The notes: generated from the sequence alone by a model not told the origin. A stretch of 19,935 nt of DNA from an uncultured Bacteroidales bacterium (GCA_937916355.1 CALFTM010000045.1:1-19935); one strand, 5' to 3'; numbered from the stretch's first letter, positions 8,635 through 16,805 are shown. Numbers and translations are program-made.

Positions 8635-11600
8635 ATGGGAAATGATAGAAATCAAATAGCTGAAATCGAAAAAGAGTTATGTTCCTTAAAAGAAGAACAC
8701 AAAGCTATTTTAGACTCTCTAAATAAAAACATACAAGTCTTATCTGAACTTGTAGAATATCAGAATAATTTCATAAAACGAAGTGATGACTTACAAAAGC
8801 AGATTGAAAGCTTGAAACTTCAATCTGATGAGAACGAAGTGGCAACAGAGGAGCAAGCTCTTGAATCAACGATAGAAATTGTTCCTAACGAACTAAATGC
8901 GACACCAAACGAATGTACCGAAACCATTGAATCCAAAGAGGAATCGGTCGTATCAGAAAGCGTTCCGCAAGAGAAGATAACCTCACCTGAAGATTCTGCA
9001 AAAACCGAAATTCAACCATCAGATATTCAGAACAATACAAAATGCGAAGAAAAAACAAATCCAAAAGAGGAAACTATCTTCGCAAAGAGCACAAACACCG
9101 AAGAAGAGAAGAAAGGTCCTACTATGTTGGATGAAGTGAAAAAGGACTGGGAGAAATTCATCGGAGAGAACCTCATCAGCAAAATTGGTATTTTGATTAT
9201 CATGGTGGGTGTCGCCATTGGTGGAAAATATGCGATTGACAATCAACTGATAAGTCCTGCCGCAAGGATTATCATCGGAACGTTGATTGGTTTAGGGTTA
9301 CAAGGGTTTGCCATCAAACTCAGAAAAAATTATGAAAAATTCAGTGCTGTGTTGACCAGTGGTTCTATGGCGATACTCTACTTCATGGTTTACTTTGCGT
9401 ATGATTTCTATGCGCTCATTCCGATGCCGTTGGCATTTGCCTTAATGGTTGTCATCACAGCCTACACCATTCATTCTGCTTGGAAATATGACAGAGAGGT
9501 CATCGCTATATTAGGGCAGATCGGAGCATACATCGTCCCCTTCCTTTTAAGTTCGGGTAGCGGGAATGTCGAGGTGCTACTCGCCTACATTGCCATCATC
9601 AATATTGGTGTGTTGATTATCTCCTCTAAAAAATATTGGAAAATCGTACTTGCATTGGCATTCTTCGCATCATGGAGCATTTTGGCATTTTCCTATAGAG
9701 AAACTGAAATCACCTCAACCGCCCAAGCGTGGAGGATGCTGATGTTCATGCTCATCTATTTCCTCACATTTTATGCGGCATTTATACTGTATAAAGTGTT
9801 TAAGTGTCAGTTCTTCAAACATTTCGACATCACCTACATTTTAGCCAATTCATTTTTCTTTTTCGGATTGGGGTATAACCTGATGAAAAACGAATCCAGC
9901 ATGGCTTCCTATATAGAACTGTTTGCTTTGTTTAATGCCATCGTACATTTTATTGTCGCCTTCCTTCTCTTCAAGAAGAGGTTGGTGGATGAAAACGTAC
10001 GCCTGCTCATCATTGGTGTAGGATTCATTTTTGTAACCATCGCAGTAGCGATCTGTTTCACCGGACACTGGATCACACTCTTCTGGATGTTGGAGATGAC
10101 GCTACTTTTTGTGTTGGGACGAATCAAGAAGCAATACTTCTACGAGCGCATGTCCTACCCGATCCTATTGCTGGCGGTCGTCAGTTTGTTGGCGGATTGG
10201 GGAAATCCGAATGGAACTAACTTCGCTCCGCTAAACTTTTTGGCTGAGATGTTCTCGGAGTGGAGGTCTCTTTGGGATGCCCAGTCGATCATCGGAACAG
10301 AAAAAGCCGCCATTCCTTGGTTCACCACACTGATGACAATTATTTTAGGAGGAGTAATGATGTTCGTAGACGCACGTTACCCTGTAGCCGCGGAGAATGA
10401 AAAAGAGAACGACTATACAAAAATATGGTCTAAAATATTAAAATACACTATCATTACCATCATCACCTTAGCCGCATTGGTGCATCTCGAATCACCATGG
10501 TATATTGTTGTATGGGCGATAGAATCTGCGGTCTTGTTCAGGGCAGGAAGTACTAAAAACGACATTTCCTTAAAAAACTGTTCTTTTGTCGTTATTTTCA
10601 TATCCCTCTATTTTGCACTGACTCGATTGTTTTTGCTGAAAGAGGTTGACATTCATGAAGGCTTTGCTTTTGTAAAACCTTGGCTTTACCTTATTATCGC
10701 TTCAGGTTCAATCATTTGCGCAATCCTTTTCATTATCCATCAATGGGAAAAAGAACCACAACGTGAAGTTCTAAATGACGAGGACTCTATGTTTAAAGAC
10801 CCTACCATACTAAGGTATGTCTGGGGACTCTTTTTCATCATTTCCACCCTTGTACTATCTGCTAAAATCACCATCTTTGACAGTGGTATAGCAGCAAATG
10901 AGATAATATCACAAACGATGGTGGGATTGGCATTACTATACGTTTTCATACACACTGGTGTTGATGTGTACAAAAAGATTCTTAACCTCCCAATCATCAT
11001 TGCCTTTGTTATACTGATTTTTAGTTCAAATAAAACAGAACTACACGTCTCAAACCTCTTGTTCTGCGGAAGTTTGGCATTTATGATTTTCGCACTTATG
11101 AAAAAAGATAAAAAAGAGGCAATCGGATGGGTAATTCCTTTGGTTTTCATCTTTGCTTTGTACATTACATTGCTGAAACTGATGGAAGAATTGCCATTTT
11201 TGGAAAATTACAGAATGGAGGCTATGGTTTGTTACTCTCTGCTCTATTTCGGCGTATGGGCTTTAATACCTAAAAAATTAAATATTCCACAATTAGGCAT
11301 TGCGACGACAATCTTTTATTTCCTTGCCATTAAAGGAAGTGCAATGTTGTTCTATGGTGTCATCATGGAGCATCTGCATACTGACATGAGTTTTGCCGAC
11401 CTATTTTGGAAATACATGATGTTAGGTTTTATACTTGCCGCCACATACGTTTTACTTACCCTAAAGAAAATAGAGAACAAGATTCCTTTTGAAATCTATG
11501 ACATATTTGCAACTATTGTAGTCTTGGTGGTAGGAAGCTGTGAGATTTATTGGGTAATGACTCAAATAGGAATGGAGAGTTCATATAAGATTGCCATGAG

Positions 11601-11880
11601 CATCTATTGGGGTATCGTTTCACTCTTCCTTGTCTATTACGGACTATTCAAAAACATCAAACATCTACGCATTACAGGTATCGTCATCTTTGCAATTACG
11701 TTGTTGAAGATATTCTTTATCGACTTGAGCCACCTCAGCACTTTCGCCAAAGCGATTGTATTTGTGGCAATGGGAGTGTTGTTGCTTGTCGCCTCCTTCT
11801 TCTATCAGAAAATCGCCAAAGAACAGGCGTTAGAACAGACGACGGAAAAAGAGCCGTCTGAAATAGGAAATGAGGAATAG
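8635..11880 (+). CDS. DUF2339 multi-pass membrane protein with N-terminal coiled coil
   Basis: About 1081 residues from ATG 8635; an in-frame GTG at 8626 would add three residues, but ATG is preferred. Residues 1-65 form a coiled coil (EIEKELCSLKEEHKAILDSL). Residues 70-165 are an acidic, E/S/T-rich linker. Next comes the hallmark DUF2339 entry segment KDWEKFIGENLISKIGILII followed by GVAIGGKYAIDN, then some twenty-five or more hydrophobic helices to residue about 1060 and a short charged tail. There is no signal peptide, so the coiled coil is probably cytoplasmic. The family is an uncharacterised predicted membrane protein group in many Gram-negatives, and no biochemical function can be assigned. 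It has its own promoter and ends at a strong terminator, so it looks monocistronic. Confidence 0.88.
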   Translation: MGNDRNQIAEIEKELCSLKEEHKAILDSLNKNIQVLSELVEYQNNFIKRSDDLQKQIESLKLQSDENEVATEEQALESTIEIVPNELNATPNECTETIESKEESVVSESVPQEKITSPEDSAKTEIQPSDIQNNTKCEEKTNPKEETIFAKSTNTEEEKKGPTMLDEVKKDWEKFIGENLISKIGILIIMVGVAIGGKYAIDNQLISPAARIIIGTLIGLGLQGFAIKLRKNYEKFSAVLTSGSMAILYFMVYFAYDFYALIPMPLAFALMVVITAYTIHSAWKYDREVIAILGQIGAYIVPFLLSSGSGNVEVLLAYIAIINIGVLIISSKKYWKIVLALAFFASWSILAFSYRETEITSTAQAWRMLMFMLIYFLTFYAAFILYKVFKCQFFKHFDITYILANSFFFFGLGYNLMKNESSMASYIELFALFNAIVHFIVAFLLFKKRLVDENVRLLIIGVGFIFVTIAVAICFTGHWITLFWMLEMTLLFVLGRIKKQYFYERMSYPILLLAVVSLLADWGNPNGTNFAPLNFLAEMFSEWRSLWDAQSIIGTEKAAIPWFTTLMTIILGGVMMFVDARYPVAAENEKENDYTKIWSKILKYTIITIITLAALVHLESPWYIVVWAIESAVLFRAGSTKNDISLKNCSFVVIFISLYFALTRLFLLKEVDIHEGFAFVKPWLYLIIASGSIICAILFIIHQWEKEPQREVLNDEDSMFKDPTILRYVWGLFFIISTLVLSAKITIFDSGIAANEIISQTMVGLALLYVFIHTGVDVYKKILNLPIIIAFVILIFSSNKTELHVSNLLFCGSLAFMIFALMKKDKKEAIGWVIPLVFIFALYITLLKLMEELPFLENYRMEAMVCYSLLYFGVWALIPKKLNIPQLGIATTIFYFLAIKGSAMLFYGVIMEHLHTDMSFADLFWKYMMLGFILAATYVLLTLKKIENKIPFEIYDIFATIVVLVVGSCEIYWVMTQIGMESSYKIAMSIYWGIVSLFLVYYGLFKNIKHLRITGIVIFAITLLKIFFIDLSHLSTFAKAIVFVAMGVLLLVASFFYQKIAKEQALEQTTEKEPSEIGNEE

Positions 11881-11901
11881 AGGATAAGTTTTAAGAAATT
11901 C

Positions 11902-11942
11902 AAAAAAGCGGTTGGAGAGAAAATTTCCAACCGCTTTTTTTT
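11902..11942 (+). terminator. Intrinsic terminator of the DUF2339 gene
   Basis: GCGGTTGGA (11908-11916) pairs with TCCAACCGC (11926-11934) around a 9-nt loop and is followed by T8. The preceding A-run (11902-11907) extends the pairing and makes the element potentially bidirectional. It begins about 20 nt after the stop codon. Confidence 0.9.
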
Positions 11943-12019
11943 ATCATATCATCACATCTTTTTACAATAAAAAGAAAAAACAAACGAAGAAAGTAACAAA
12001 ATTTAACAAAAATTTGAAT

Positions 12020-12055
12020 TTGCATATAATTTATTATAAAAAAAACATATATTTG
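12020..12055 (+). promoter_or_regulatory. Candidate Bacteroidota promoter of the GH5 gene
   Basis: TATATTTG at 12048-12055 is a full match to TAnnTTTG. The nearest upstream TTG (12020-12022, part of TTTG) leaves a 25-nt spacer, a few nt longer than ideal. The predicted start near 12061 would give a leader of about 140 nt before the ATG at 12203. Confidence 0.45.
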
Positions 12056-12070
12056 TCGGCGATGATTGTT

Positions 12071-12163
12071 TCTCGTCCAAAAGATTTTGGTTCTCATGAT
12101 ATTGACGAGATGATAATGTTTGAAAATCGAAGAGAATTTTTATATGTTTCCTATCTCTTTCGA
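12071..12163 (+). promoter_or_regulatory. Structured 5' leader of the GH5 gene (two hairpins)
   Basis: Hairpin A pairs TCTCGTC (12071-12077) with GACGAGA (12104-12110), 7 perfect bp. An overlapping alternative hairpin is CCAAA/TTTGG around an AGAT loop (12077-12090). Hairpin B pairs TCGAAGAGA (12127-12135) with TCTCTTTCGA (12154-12163), 9 bp with one bulged T. Both lie between the predicted transcription start and the ATG at 12203. Neither is followed by a T-run, so they are not simple terminators. A role in mRNA stability or regulation is inference. Confidence 0.4.
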
Positions 12164-12202
12164 CTTATTGATTTGAACGAATTTTAATTAAAACTTATTA
12201 CC

Positions 12203-14836
12203 ATGAAATTAAAAAAAATGTTATTTACAGCAGTGCTGTGCGGAATGGGATATTCTGCATACCCACAAGAACCTGTAGTGCCAAACCCGTTGGACAATCT
12301 CAAGCCATGGGTTGACGACACAACAAGTGCATTAACTAAGGTGAGTGTTTATAGTGAATGGGACGGACTCTGGGAAAACTATAATTACAGAAGTTCTGTA
12401 CCTTTTTATGACTTTACTTATTTGCAGAGTTGTCAAATTACTCGAAATCCAGAAGAAAATAGTGTCTCTTTGTTAAAAGCTGGAGAGAGTAAAGAGACAT
12501 GGGTTTTTAGTGAAAATAGAGATTTGGGATGGACTACATTTTTGCAAAAAATGATAGATTACGAAATGATAGATTTCATAACAACAAAACAAGAAAGAAC
12601 ATATGATACAGAAGGTAATGTAATAAAAGAAATTACGCTTGAAGACTCCGATACACTATCTTTGTATGAAAACGGTAAATTAATATATATGAAGGGGTTT
12701 GTTAAAACGGAAAGAAACGATACAATTATTTTTTCTAACACCGATGAAAACTCTTTTCAAAAATGTTTGATGTACGATAAAAATGGGAATCTGATTTTTC
12801 GCGATTATACTTCTTTTTATTTCCAATATTACTATGATGAAAACAATTTGTGTGTTGAAACAAAAGGATATAATGAGGATTATTTGTCAGACTCAAATGA
12901 ATTTTATCTGTCTTCCAGAACAATTTACACATACAACGAGAAGAAACAGTTAATACAACAAAAATATTTCTTTGGAAATAGAGAAACAAAAGAGCTTGTT
13001 CTTCAAGACTTAAACGACTACACCTACAATGAAAAAGGTCTTTTAACTAAAAAAACAACAAGTATTTGGAATGAGGAATATCAAACTTATGAGGAACCTC
13101 CAACAAAAACGATTATATATGAGTATGATTCTTTGGGTCGGTTAATAAGGGAAGCAGCTTATGGTTCAGACCTCAATAAAGCGGCATCTGTAAACGACTA
13201 TGTGTATGACCACAACGGTAATTTGACACTCCATTTTCGTTATGGTGATAAAAATTACTACAGTGGTTGGTATGTCAAATATGAATATGAGGGAGGAGAA
13301 AAGAAATATGAGCCATTTGACCCTAAAAAATATCCGACCGATGGCTATCCACAAAACTCTCCTGTGGCAAATCACGGGAAGCTTCAAGTGTCTGGCAAAA
13401 ACATCGTAGATGTCAATGGAGAAAACGTCACACTTCGTGGAATCAGTACTCATGACATATTTTTCTTCACCGACTCTGTTAGCCCATGTTATAATGAAAG
13501 CGCATTAGACGCACTGGTGGATGATTGGGGTATCAATGTTTTGCGTATTGCATCCTACACGGAATTGTACATCAAAAAGAATGCAGAGGAACGAAGGGCA
13601 TTCATAGATGAAATGGTGGATATGTGCGCACAAAAAGGAATTTATTGTATCATCGACTGGCACACGCTCAACGAAGGTACAAGTGACCCGATGTTTGCTT
13701 ACGAAGAGGCAAAGGAGTTTTTTGAGTATATGTCTAAAAAGCACGCTGGCAAGGCACACGTGATTTATGAAATATGCAACGAGCCACAAGAAGATAGCTG
13801 GGCGAGAGTCAAGCACTATGCTCAAGAGATGATTGATGTCATCGTCAAGAATGACCCTAACTCTATCATCATCGTAGGAACACCAATTTGGAGCAAGCGT
13901 GTGGATGATGCAGCAATCAGTCAGTTGGATTATCCAAATGCCATCTATTCTTTGCATTATTATGCGGCAAGCGATAAAGAGGAGTTAAGACAAAAAGGGG
14001 ATTACGCTTTGAGCCTTGATTGCCCGATTATCGTTTCGGAATTTGGCACTTGTACTTCTAACGGCAATGGAAATATTGATTACAGCAGCACAATCGAATG
14101 GTTTGAATGGATGAACGACAACAACATCAGTTGGATCAATTGGAATTTCTCTGAAAAAAAGGAAGCTTCCGCATTGTTGAAACCCGGTAGCTGCACTGAA
14201 AAAAGATGGAATGATGTTTCCGAATCAGGTCGACTCATTAAATGGGCATTGTCTGATACCAATTTAACCCAAAAAGACTCGGTGTTGTTGGTCTATGGAG
14301 CTATAAAAAAAGATAAAAACATGAAAAAAGAGGATGCGTATTTCGATTATATGGGAGAGTGCATCTCGGAAAATCCGAATTTCATTTCTGAAAATGACAC
14401 CATTGGTCTCATCAGATGTGCTTATAGAAAGGAGTGTATCGTAGAAAATCCAAATTTAGTTTCCCAAAATGACACCGCGGCTATTATCGTATGCGCATAT
14501 AGAAAAGAGTGTATTGCGGAAAATGCTGATTATGTAAACGATGAGGCAAGTCTTGAACAGTGTGTAAAGGCAAAGATGTCAAGTCATAAAGAGATTCTCT
14601 CCGAACTCGAGGGTGTTCAGATTTATCCAAAATTAGTTTCTGACTACCTTACAATCAAATATGATCTTGCAGATTTTGAAGTGAAGATATTTGATTTGAA
14701 TGGTACGATTGTGAGTCAAAATTTGTTCGCAAAAGGAAGTTCCGAAATCGACATGTCATACCTCGCTCCGGGGACTTATCTTCTTCAGGTCGAAAGCGGA
14801 GGAAAACACCAAGTCGAAAAAGTTTTGAAAAAATAG
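12203..14836 (+). CDS. Secreted GH5 endoglucanase-like protein with YD-like repeats, Cys repeats and T9SS tail
   Basis: An 877-residue modular protein. Residues 1-22 are a signal peptide ending AYPQ. Residues about 130-375 carry seven or more YD-like units (TYDTEGNVIKE, MYDKNGNLIFRD, TYNEKGLLTKK, EYDSLGRLIRE, VYDHNGNLTLH). A GH5 (subfamily 2-like) domain spans about 386-684, opening HGKLQVSGKNIVDVNG. It has W486-H487, the acid/base E527 in CNEP, H585-Y586-Y587 and the nucleophile E613 in VSEFG, so the catalytic set looks complete; it probably hydrolyses beta-1,4-glucans such as cellulose. Residues 719-793 are three 25-residue repeats, each with two Cys. Residues about 800-877 resemble a type A T9SS sorting domain (VQIYPKLVSDYLTIKY, LAPGTYLLQVESGG, ending VEKVLKK), with YPKL where YPNP is usual. 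It is monocistronic, between its own leader and terminator. Function is sure at GH5 level; substrate is inferred. Confidence 0.9.
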   Translation: MKLKKMLFTAVLCGMGYSAYPQEPVVPNPLDNLKPWVDDTTSALTKVSVYSEWDGLWENYNYRSSVPFYDFTYLQSCQITRNPEENSVSLLKAGESKETWVFSENRDLGWTTFLQKMIDYEMIDFITTKQERTYDTEGNVIKEITLEDSDTLSLYENGKLIYMKGFVKTERNDTIIFSNTDENSFQKCLMYDKNGNLIFRDYTSFYFQYYYDENNLCVETKGYNEDYLSDSNEFYLSSRTIYTYNEKKQLIQQKYFFGNRETKELVLQDLNDYTYNEKGLLTKKTTSIWNEEYQTYEEPPTKTIIYEYDSLGRLIREAAYGSDLNKAASVNDYVYDHNGNLTLHFRYGDKNYYSGWYVKYEYEGGEKKYEPFDPKKYPTDGYPQNSPVANHGKLQVSGKNIVDVNGENVTLRGISTHDIFFFTDSVSPCYNESALDALVDDWGINVLRIASYTELYIKKNAEERRAFIDEMVDMCAQKGIYCIIDWHTLNEGTSDPMFAYEEAKEFFEYMSKKHAGKAHVIYEICNEPQEDSWARVKHYAQEMIDVIVKNDPNSIIIVGTPIWSKRVDDAAISQLDYPNAIYSLHYYAASDKEELRQKGDYALSLDCPIIVSEFGTCTSNGNGNIDYSSTIEWFEWMNDNNISWINWNFSEKKEASALLKPGSCTEKRWNDVSESGRLIKWALSDTNLTQKDSVLLVYGAIKKDKNMKKEDAYFDYMGECISENPNFISENDTIGLIRCAYRKECIVENPNLVSQNDTAAIIVCAYRKECIAENADYVNDEASLEQCVKAKMSSHKEILSELEGVQIYPKLVSDYLTIKYDLADFEVKIFDLNGTIVSQNLFAKGSSEIDMSYLAPGTYLLQVESGGKHQVEKVLKK
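14357..14581 (+). repeat. Three tandem 75-bp (25-residue) coding repeats
   Basis: Three in-frame 75-bp copies at 14357-14431, 14432-14506 and 14507-14581 (residues 719-743, 744-768, 769-793). Copies 1 and 2 are close: both share EC-I-x-ENPN, then NDT, then a CAYRK end. Copy 3 has diverged (ECIAENADYV... ending QCVKAK). Two Cys stand at the same positions in each copy (second residue and four from the end). The nucleotide copies differ at many synonymous sites, so the duplication is not recent. Confidence 0.85.
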
Positions 14837-14854
14837 AAGTTGGTTACATTATGG

Positions 14855-14888
14855 GGTTGGGTTCTCGATGTGAACCCAACCTTTTTTT
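14855..14888 (+). terminator. Intrinsic terminator of the GH5 gene
   Basis: GGTTGGGTTC (14855-14864) pairs perfectly with GAACCCAACC (14872-14881) around a 7-nt loop, followed by T7 (14882-14888). It starts 18 nt after the stop codon. There is no A-run on the left, so it should act on rightward transcription only. Confidence 0.92.
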
Positions 14889-15011
14889 CTCCCTCAAAAT
14901 GGAGACCTTTCAAACAAATTAAGGAACTTACCATTGTGTTATCTCTACGGGAAAATTGATGATTGTTAATTTAAATCAAAAACACATCCTTTACACCAAG
15001 TTATTCTCTAA

Positions 15012-15914
15012 TCAACATCTCATTTCGGCAAACTCTGCAACTTTTTTTATAAAATCCTCGAATGTGCAAGAGGGAGCTTTACCTCCTTTTGATTTTATTT
15101 CAAATCGGGCAGTTTCCCTGTTCCATTTCAATCTAACACTGTGACACTCCATCAACTCGTATATGTCGTACATCTCCTTCAAATCCATCATGCACATGCA
15201 AAGATCATGTTTTGACACTTCGTATTCTGAAAGTTCTTTGTCGATGATTTCTTTTTGGTCAGCCGGAATTTTGTCGTATTTTCTTTCCGCCAACAGAAGG
15301 TACGTGCTGTTGTCAATTTTTTTATCATAACTTATTGATCGAACGCAATTCAATGCTGGCGTACTATTAATTTGGGAGGTTGTCTCAAATGTTAGTCCGT
15401 TGATATTGTTTGGAACAGACCCGAAAGGAAGCACACTGAGATTCACATCCATCTCCGTCCCCCACATTGGGATGACGAACTTAACTTGAAAAGAGTATTT
15501 GCCCGAACTTTCGATGGGGAAACCAACAAAGGTCTCGATGCCAAATCCTTCTGGTAAGATATCCTCCAACTTTCTGCTTGCTGCAGAGACACCGTAATCA
15601 TTACAATTCCATTCTTCATATTTGACATAGGTGTATTTGCCTTTAGCATCTTTGAATGCCGCAGCCTTCGCTTCACACCCACAACCGCAGGTGGGCCAAC
15701 CACCCGAAGTCCGCACATAGCCGTTGGGTATGTCATATTCAATGCTCCCGTATTCATTTTCTTCTCTATTTTTAACAATTTTTGTCCCTTCACCCTCTGA
15801 TTTCCATGTTTGATAACATCTTGACACCATGTTGAACAGCGACTCTTTCATCGACTGTGCGGAAACGTTTACTGTCAACCCTAAAAATAGCAATGATGTA
15901 ATTATATTTTTCAT
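15012..15914 (-). CDS. Cys-rich exported protein of unknown function
   Basis: A 300-residue protein read leftward from ATG 15914; a TTG at 15926 would add four residues but spoils the signal-peptide start. Residues 1-20 form a signal peptide ending VSAQ, a common Bacteroidota cut site. The mature protein has 11 Cys, including C33, a CGCGC cluster (C76, C78, C80), C104, a CMC pair near residue 244 and Cys as the last residue, which suggests several disulfides or metal binding outside the cytoplasm. A central section (residues 125-165, FGIETFVGFPIESSGKYSF) looks beta-rich; the C-terminal 70 residues look helical. There is no lipobox and no T9SS-type tail. I do not recognise the family. It converges on the GH5 gene and is divergent from the arsC region. 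Confidence 0.75.
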   Translation of the reverse strand: MKNIITSLLFLGLTVNVSAQSMKESLFNMVSRCYQTWKSEGEGTKIVKNREENEYGSIEYDIPNGYVRTSGGWPTCGCGCEAKAAAFKDAKGKYTYVKYEEWNCNDYGVSAASRKLEDILPEGFGIETFVGFPIESSGKYSFQVKFVIPMWGTEMDVNLSVLPFGSVPNNINGLTFETTSQINSTPALNCVRSISYDKKIDNSTYLLLAERKYDKIPADQKEIIDKELSEYEVSKHDLCMCMMDLKEMYDIYELMECHSVRLKWNRETARFEIKSKGGKAPSCTFEDFIKKVAEFAEMRC

Positions 15915-16018
15915 ATTCAAAATCAAAAAGTTTATATCAAATTCAATACACTAAGAGAAAAAATGAAAAGGACGTTGAACACTAAGTTTAGCAACATTCC
16001 CCATCAATCAACCTCCTT

Positions 16019-16336
16019 ATGGCAAATGTAACACTTTTCGCTCAAGCAATCGGCAAATTGAGAAAGAAAACATCAAAAATATCATTCGAATCTCTTGCAA
16101 CGACTCCGTTCATAAAATTTCCAACAAGTTTAAAAATCCGTGATTGCGTGTCAAAATTCATACCACAGCAGCATGTTCTGAGACATATTTTAATTATGAT
16201 GGCTGTCATCGGACTCTCCATTCCGGAGGCTACCATGTTAAAAAAAGTGATGACTTGGCGATTGATCGGAATATTTTTCGGTGTTGTTACGTTATTAATT
16301 ATTATATCAGGATATTTATTTAATTGGATTTTATGA
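16019..16336 (+). pseudogene. Broken permease remnant (C-terminal end), possibly fused to an IS4-type transposase start
   Basis: A 105-codon ORF in two parts. The last 50 or so codons (LIMMAVIGLSIPEATMLKKV, then WRLIGIFFGVVTLLIIISGY) read like the C-terminal end of the DUF318/ArsP-type two-domain permeases, which normally exceed 300 residues, so most of the gene is missing. The first 14 residues, MANVTLFAQAIGKL, resemble my memory of the N-terminus of Bacteroidota IS4-family (DUF4372) transposases. The 40 codons between match neither. Its TGA overlaps the arsC ATG as ATGA (16333-16336), an arrangement probably inherited from an intact permease-arsC operon. An IS-mediated deletion would explain the chimera, but the transposase part is tentative. 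A small expressed protein cannot be excluded. Confidence 0.55.
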
Positions 16337-16758
16337 AAGTGTTGATTTTATGTACAGGGAATAGTTGCCGTAGCCAAATGGCTCATGGTTTCTTGCAGTC
16401 GTTTGACGATAGTTTGACGGTATGTTCGGCAGGCACCAAACCGGCGGCAAGGGTAAACGCTAAAGCTGTGGAGGTAATGAGAGAGGCTGGTATCGACCTC
16501 TCTTCTCACACTCCTAAAAATGTGGAAGGCTATCTAAATGAAGAATGGGACTATGTAATTACTGTTTGCGGAAATGCCAACGAAACCTGCCCGATGTTCA
16601 GCGGGAAGGTTGGAAAGCGTCTGCACATCGGTTTTGACGACCCTTCTGATGCCGTAGGAAGCGACGATTTTATCATGAGCGAATTTCGCAGAGTACGTGA
16701 TGAGATAAAAAATGACTTTGAAAAATTTTATGTCACATTTATACAAGACAACAAGTAA
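16333..16758 (+). CDS. arsC: Arsenate reductase ArsC, thioredoxin-coupled, low-molecular-weight phosphatase fold
   Basis: A 141-residue cytoplasmic enzyme. The phosphatase P-loop is C7-TGNS-C12-RS (residues 7-14), with C7 the nucleophile. A redox pair follows at C79 and C86 (TVCGNANETCPMF), equivalent to the C10/C82/C89 triad of the Staphylococcus-type ArsC, and the general-acid Asp lies in GFDDPSD (residues 100-106). Having the second and third Cys favours arsenate reduction to arsenite with thioredoxin over a plain tyrosine phosphatase. ATG 16333 is preferred to TTG 16324 because it opens directly on the KVLILC strand and overlaps the upstream stop as ATGA. The neighbouring permease, probably its efflux partner, is broken, and no arsR is nearby, so resistance may depend on a pump elsewhere. 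Confidence 0.9.
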   Translation: MKVLILCTGNSCRSQMAHGFLQSFDDSLTVCSAGTKPAARVNAKAVEVMREAGIDLSSHTPKNVEGYLNEEWDYVITVCGNANETCPMFSGKVGKRLHIGFDDPSDAVGSDDFIMSEFRRVRDEIKNDFEKFYVTFIQDNK

Positions 16759-16805
16759 ACGTAATGCAATAGGTAATAATCAAAAAAAGTGACGATACAA
16801 TAATT

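Larger units (their letters stand above)
11943..12202. other. Intergenic region carrying the promoter and leader of the GH5 gene
   Basis: A 260-bp AT-rich stretch between the DUF2339 terminator and the GH5 gene. Its left half, to about 12010, shows only A/T tracts. A promoter candidate and a leader with two hairpins follow and are listed separately. A 41-codon ORF at 12062-12187 is open, but its start coincides with the predicted transcription start and it has no recognisable composition or motif. Confidence 0.55.

Noticed and set aside
11912..12187. 91-codon plus-strand ORF across the GH5 upstream region
   Set aside because: It begins inside the DUF2339 intrinsic terminator, translates A/T tracts into K/N/I-rich sequence, and covers a promoter and hairpins. 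The shorter 41-codon version from 12062 starts at the predicted transcription start and shows no protein-like motif.
12560..13330. Polymorphic toxin (Rhs) interpretation of the YD-like repeats
   Set aside because: There is no Rhs core-closing DPxG-type motif, no variable toxin tip and no immunity gene downstream; the repeats lead straight into a complete GH5 catalytic domain.
15443..15793. Minus-strand 116-codon ORF inside the Cys-rich exported protein gene
   Set aside because: It is an overlapping frame of the 15012-15914 gene without signal peptide, domain or plausible start context.
15915..15926. Upstream TTG start for the Cys-rich exported protein
   Set aside because: It would place ILN before the natural MKN signal-peptide start; the ATG at 15914 gives a standard signal peptide.
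16042..16236. Minus-strand ORF containing RDSNDIFDVFF, looking faintly like a transposase segment
   Set aside because: The match is a few residues and lies antisense to the stretch already read as a chimeric remnant. I could not support a transposase in that direction.
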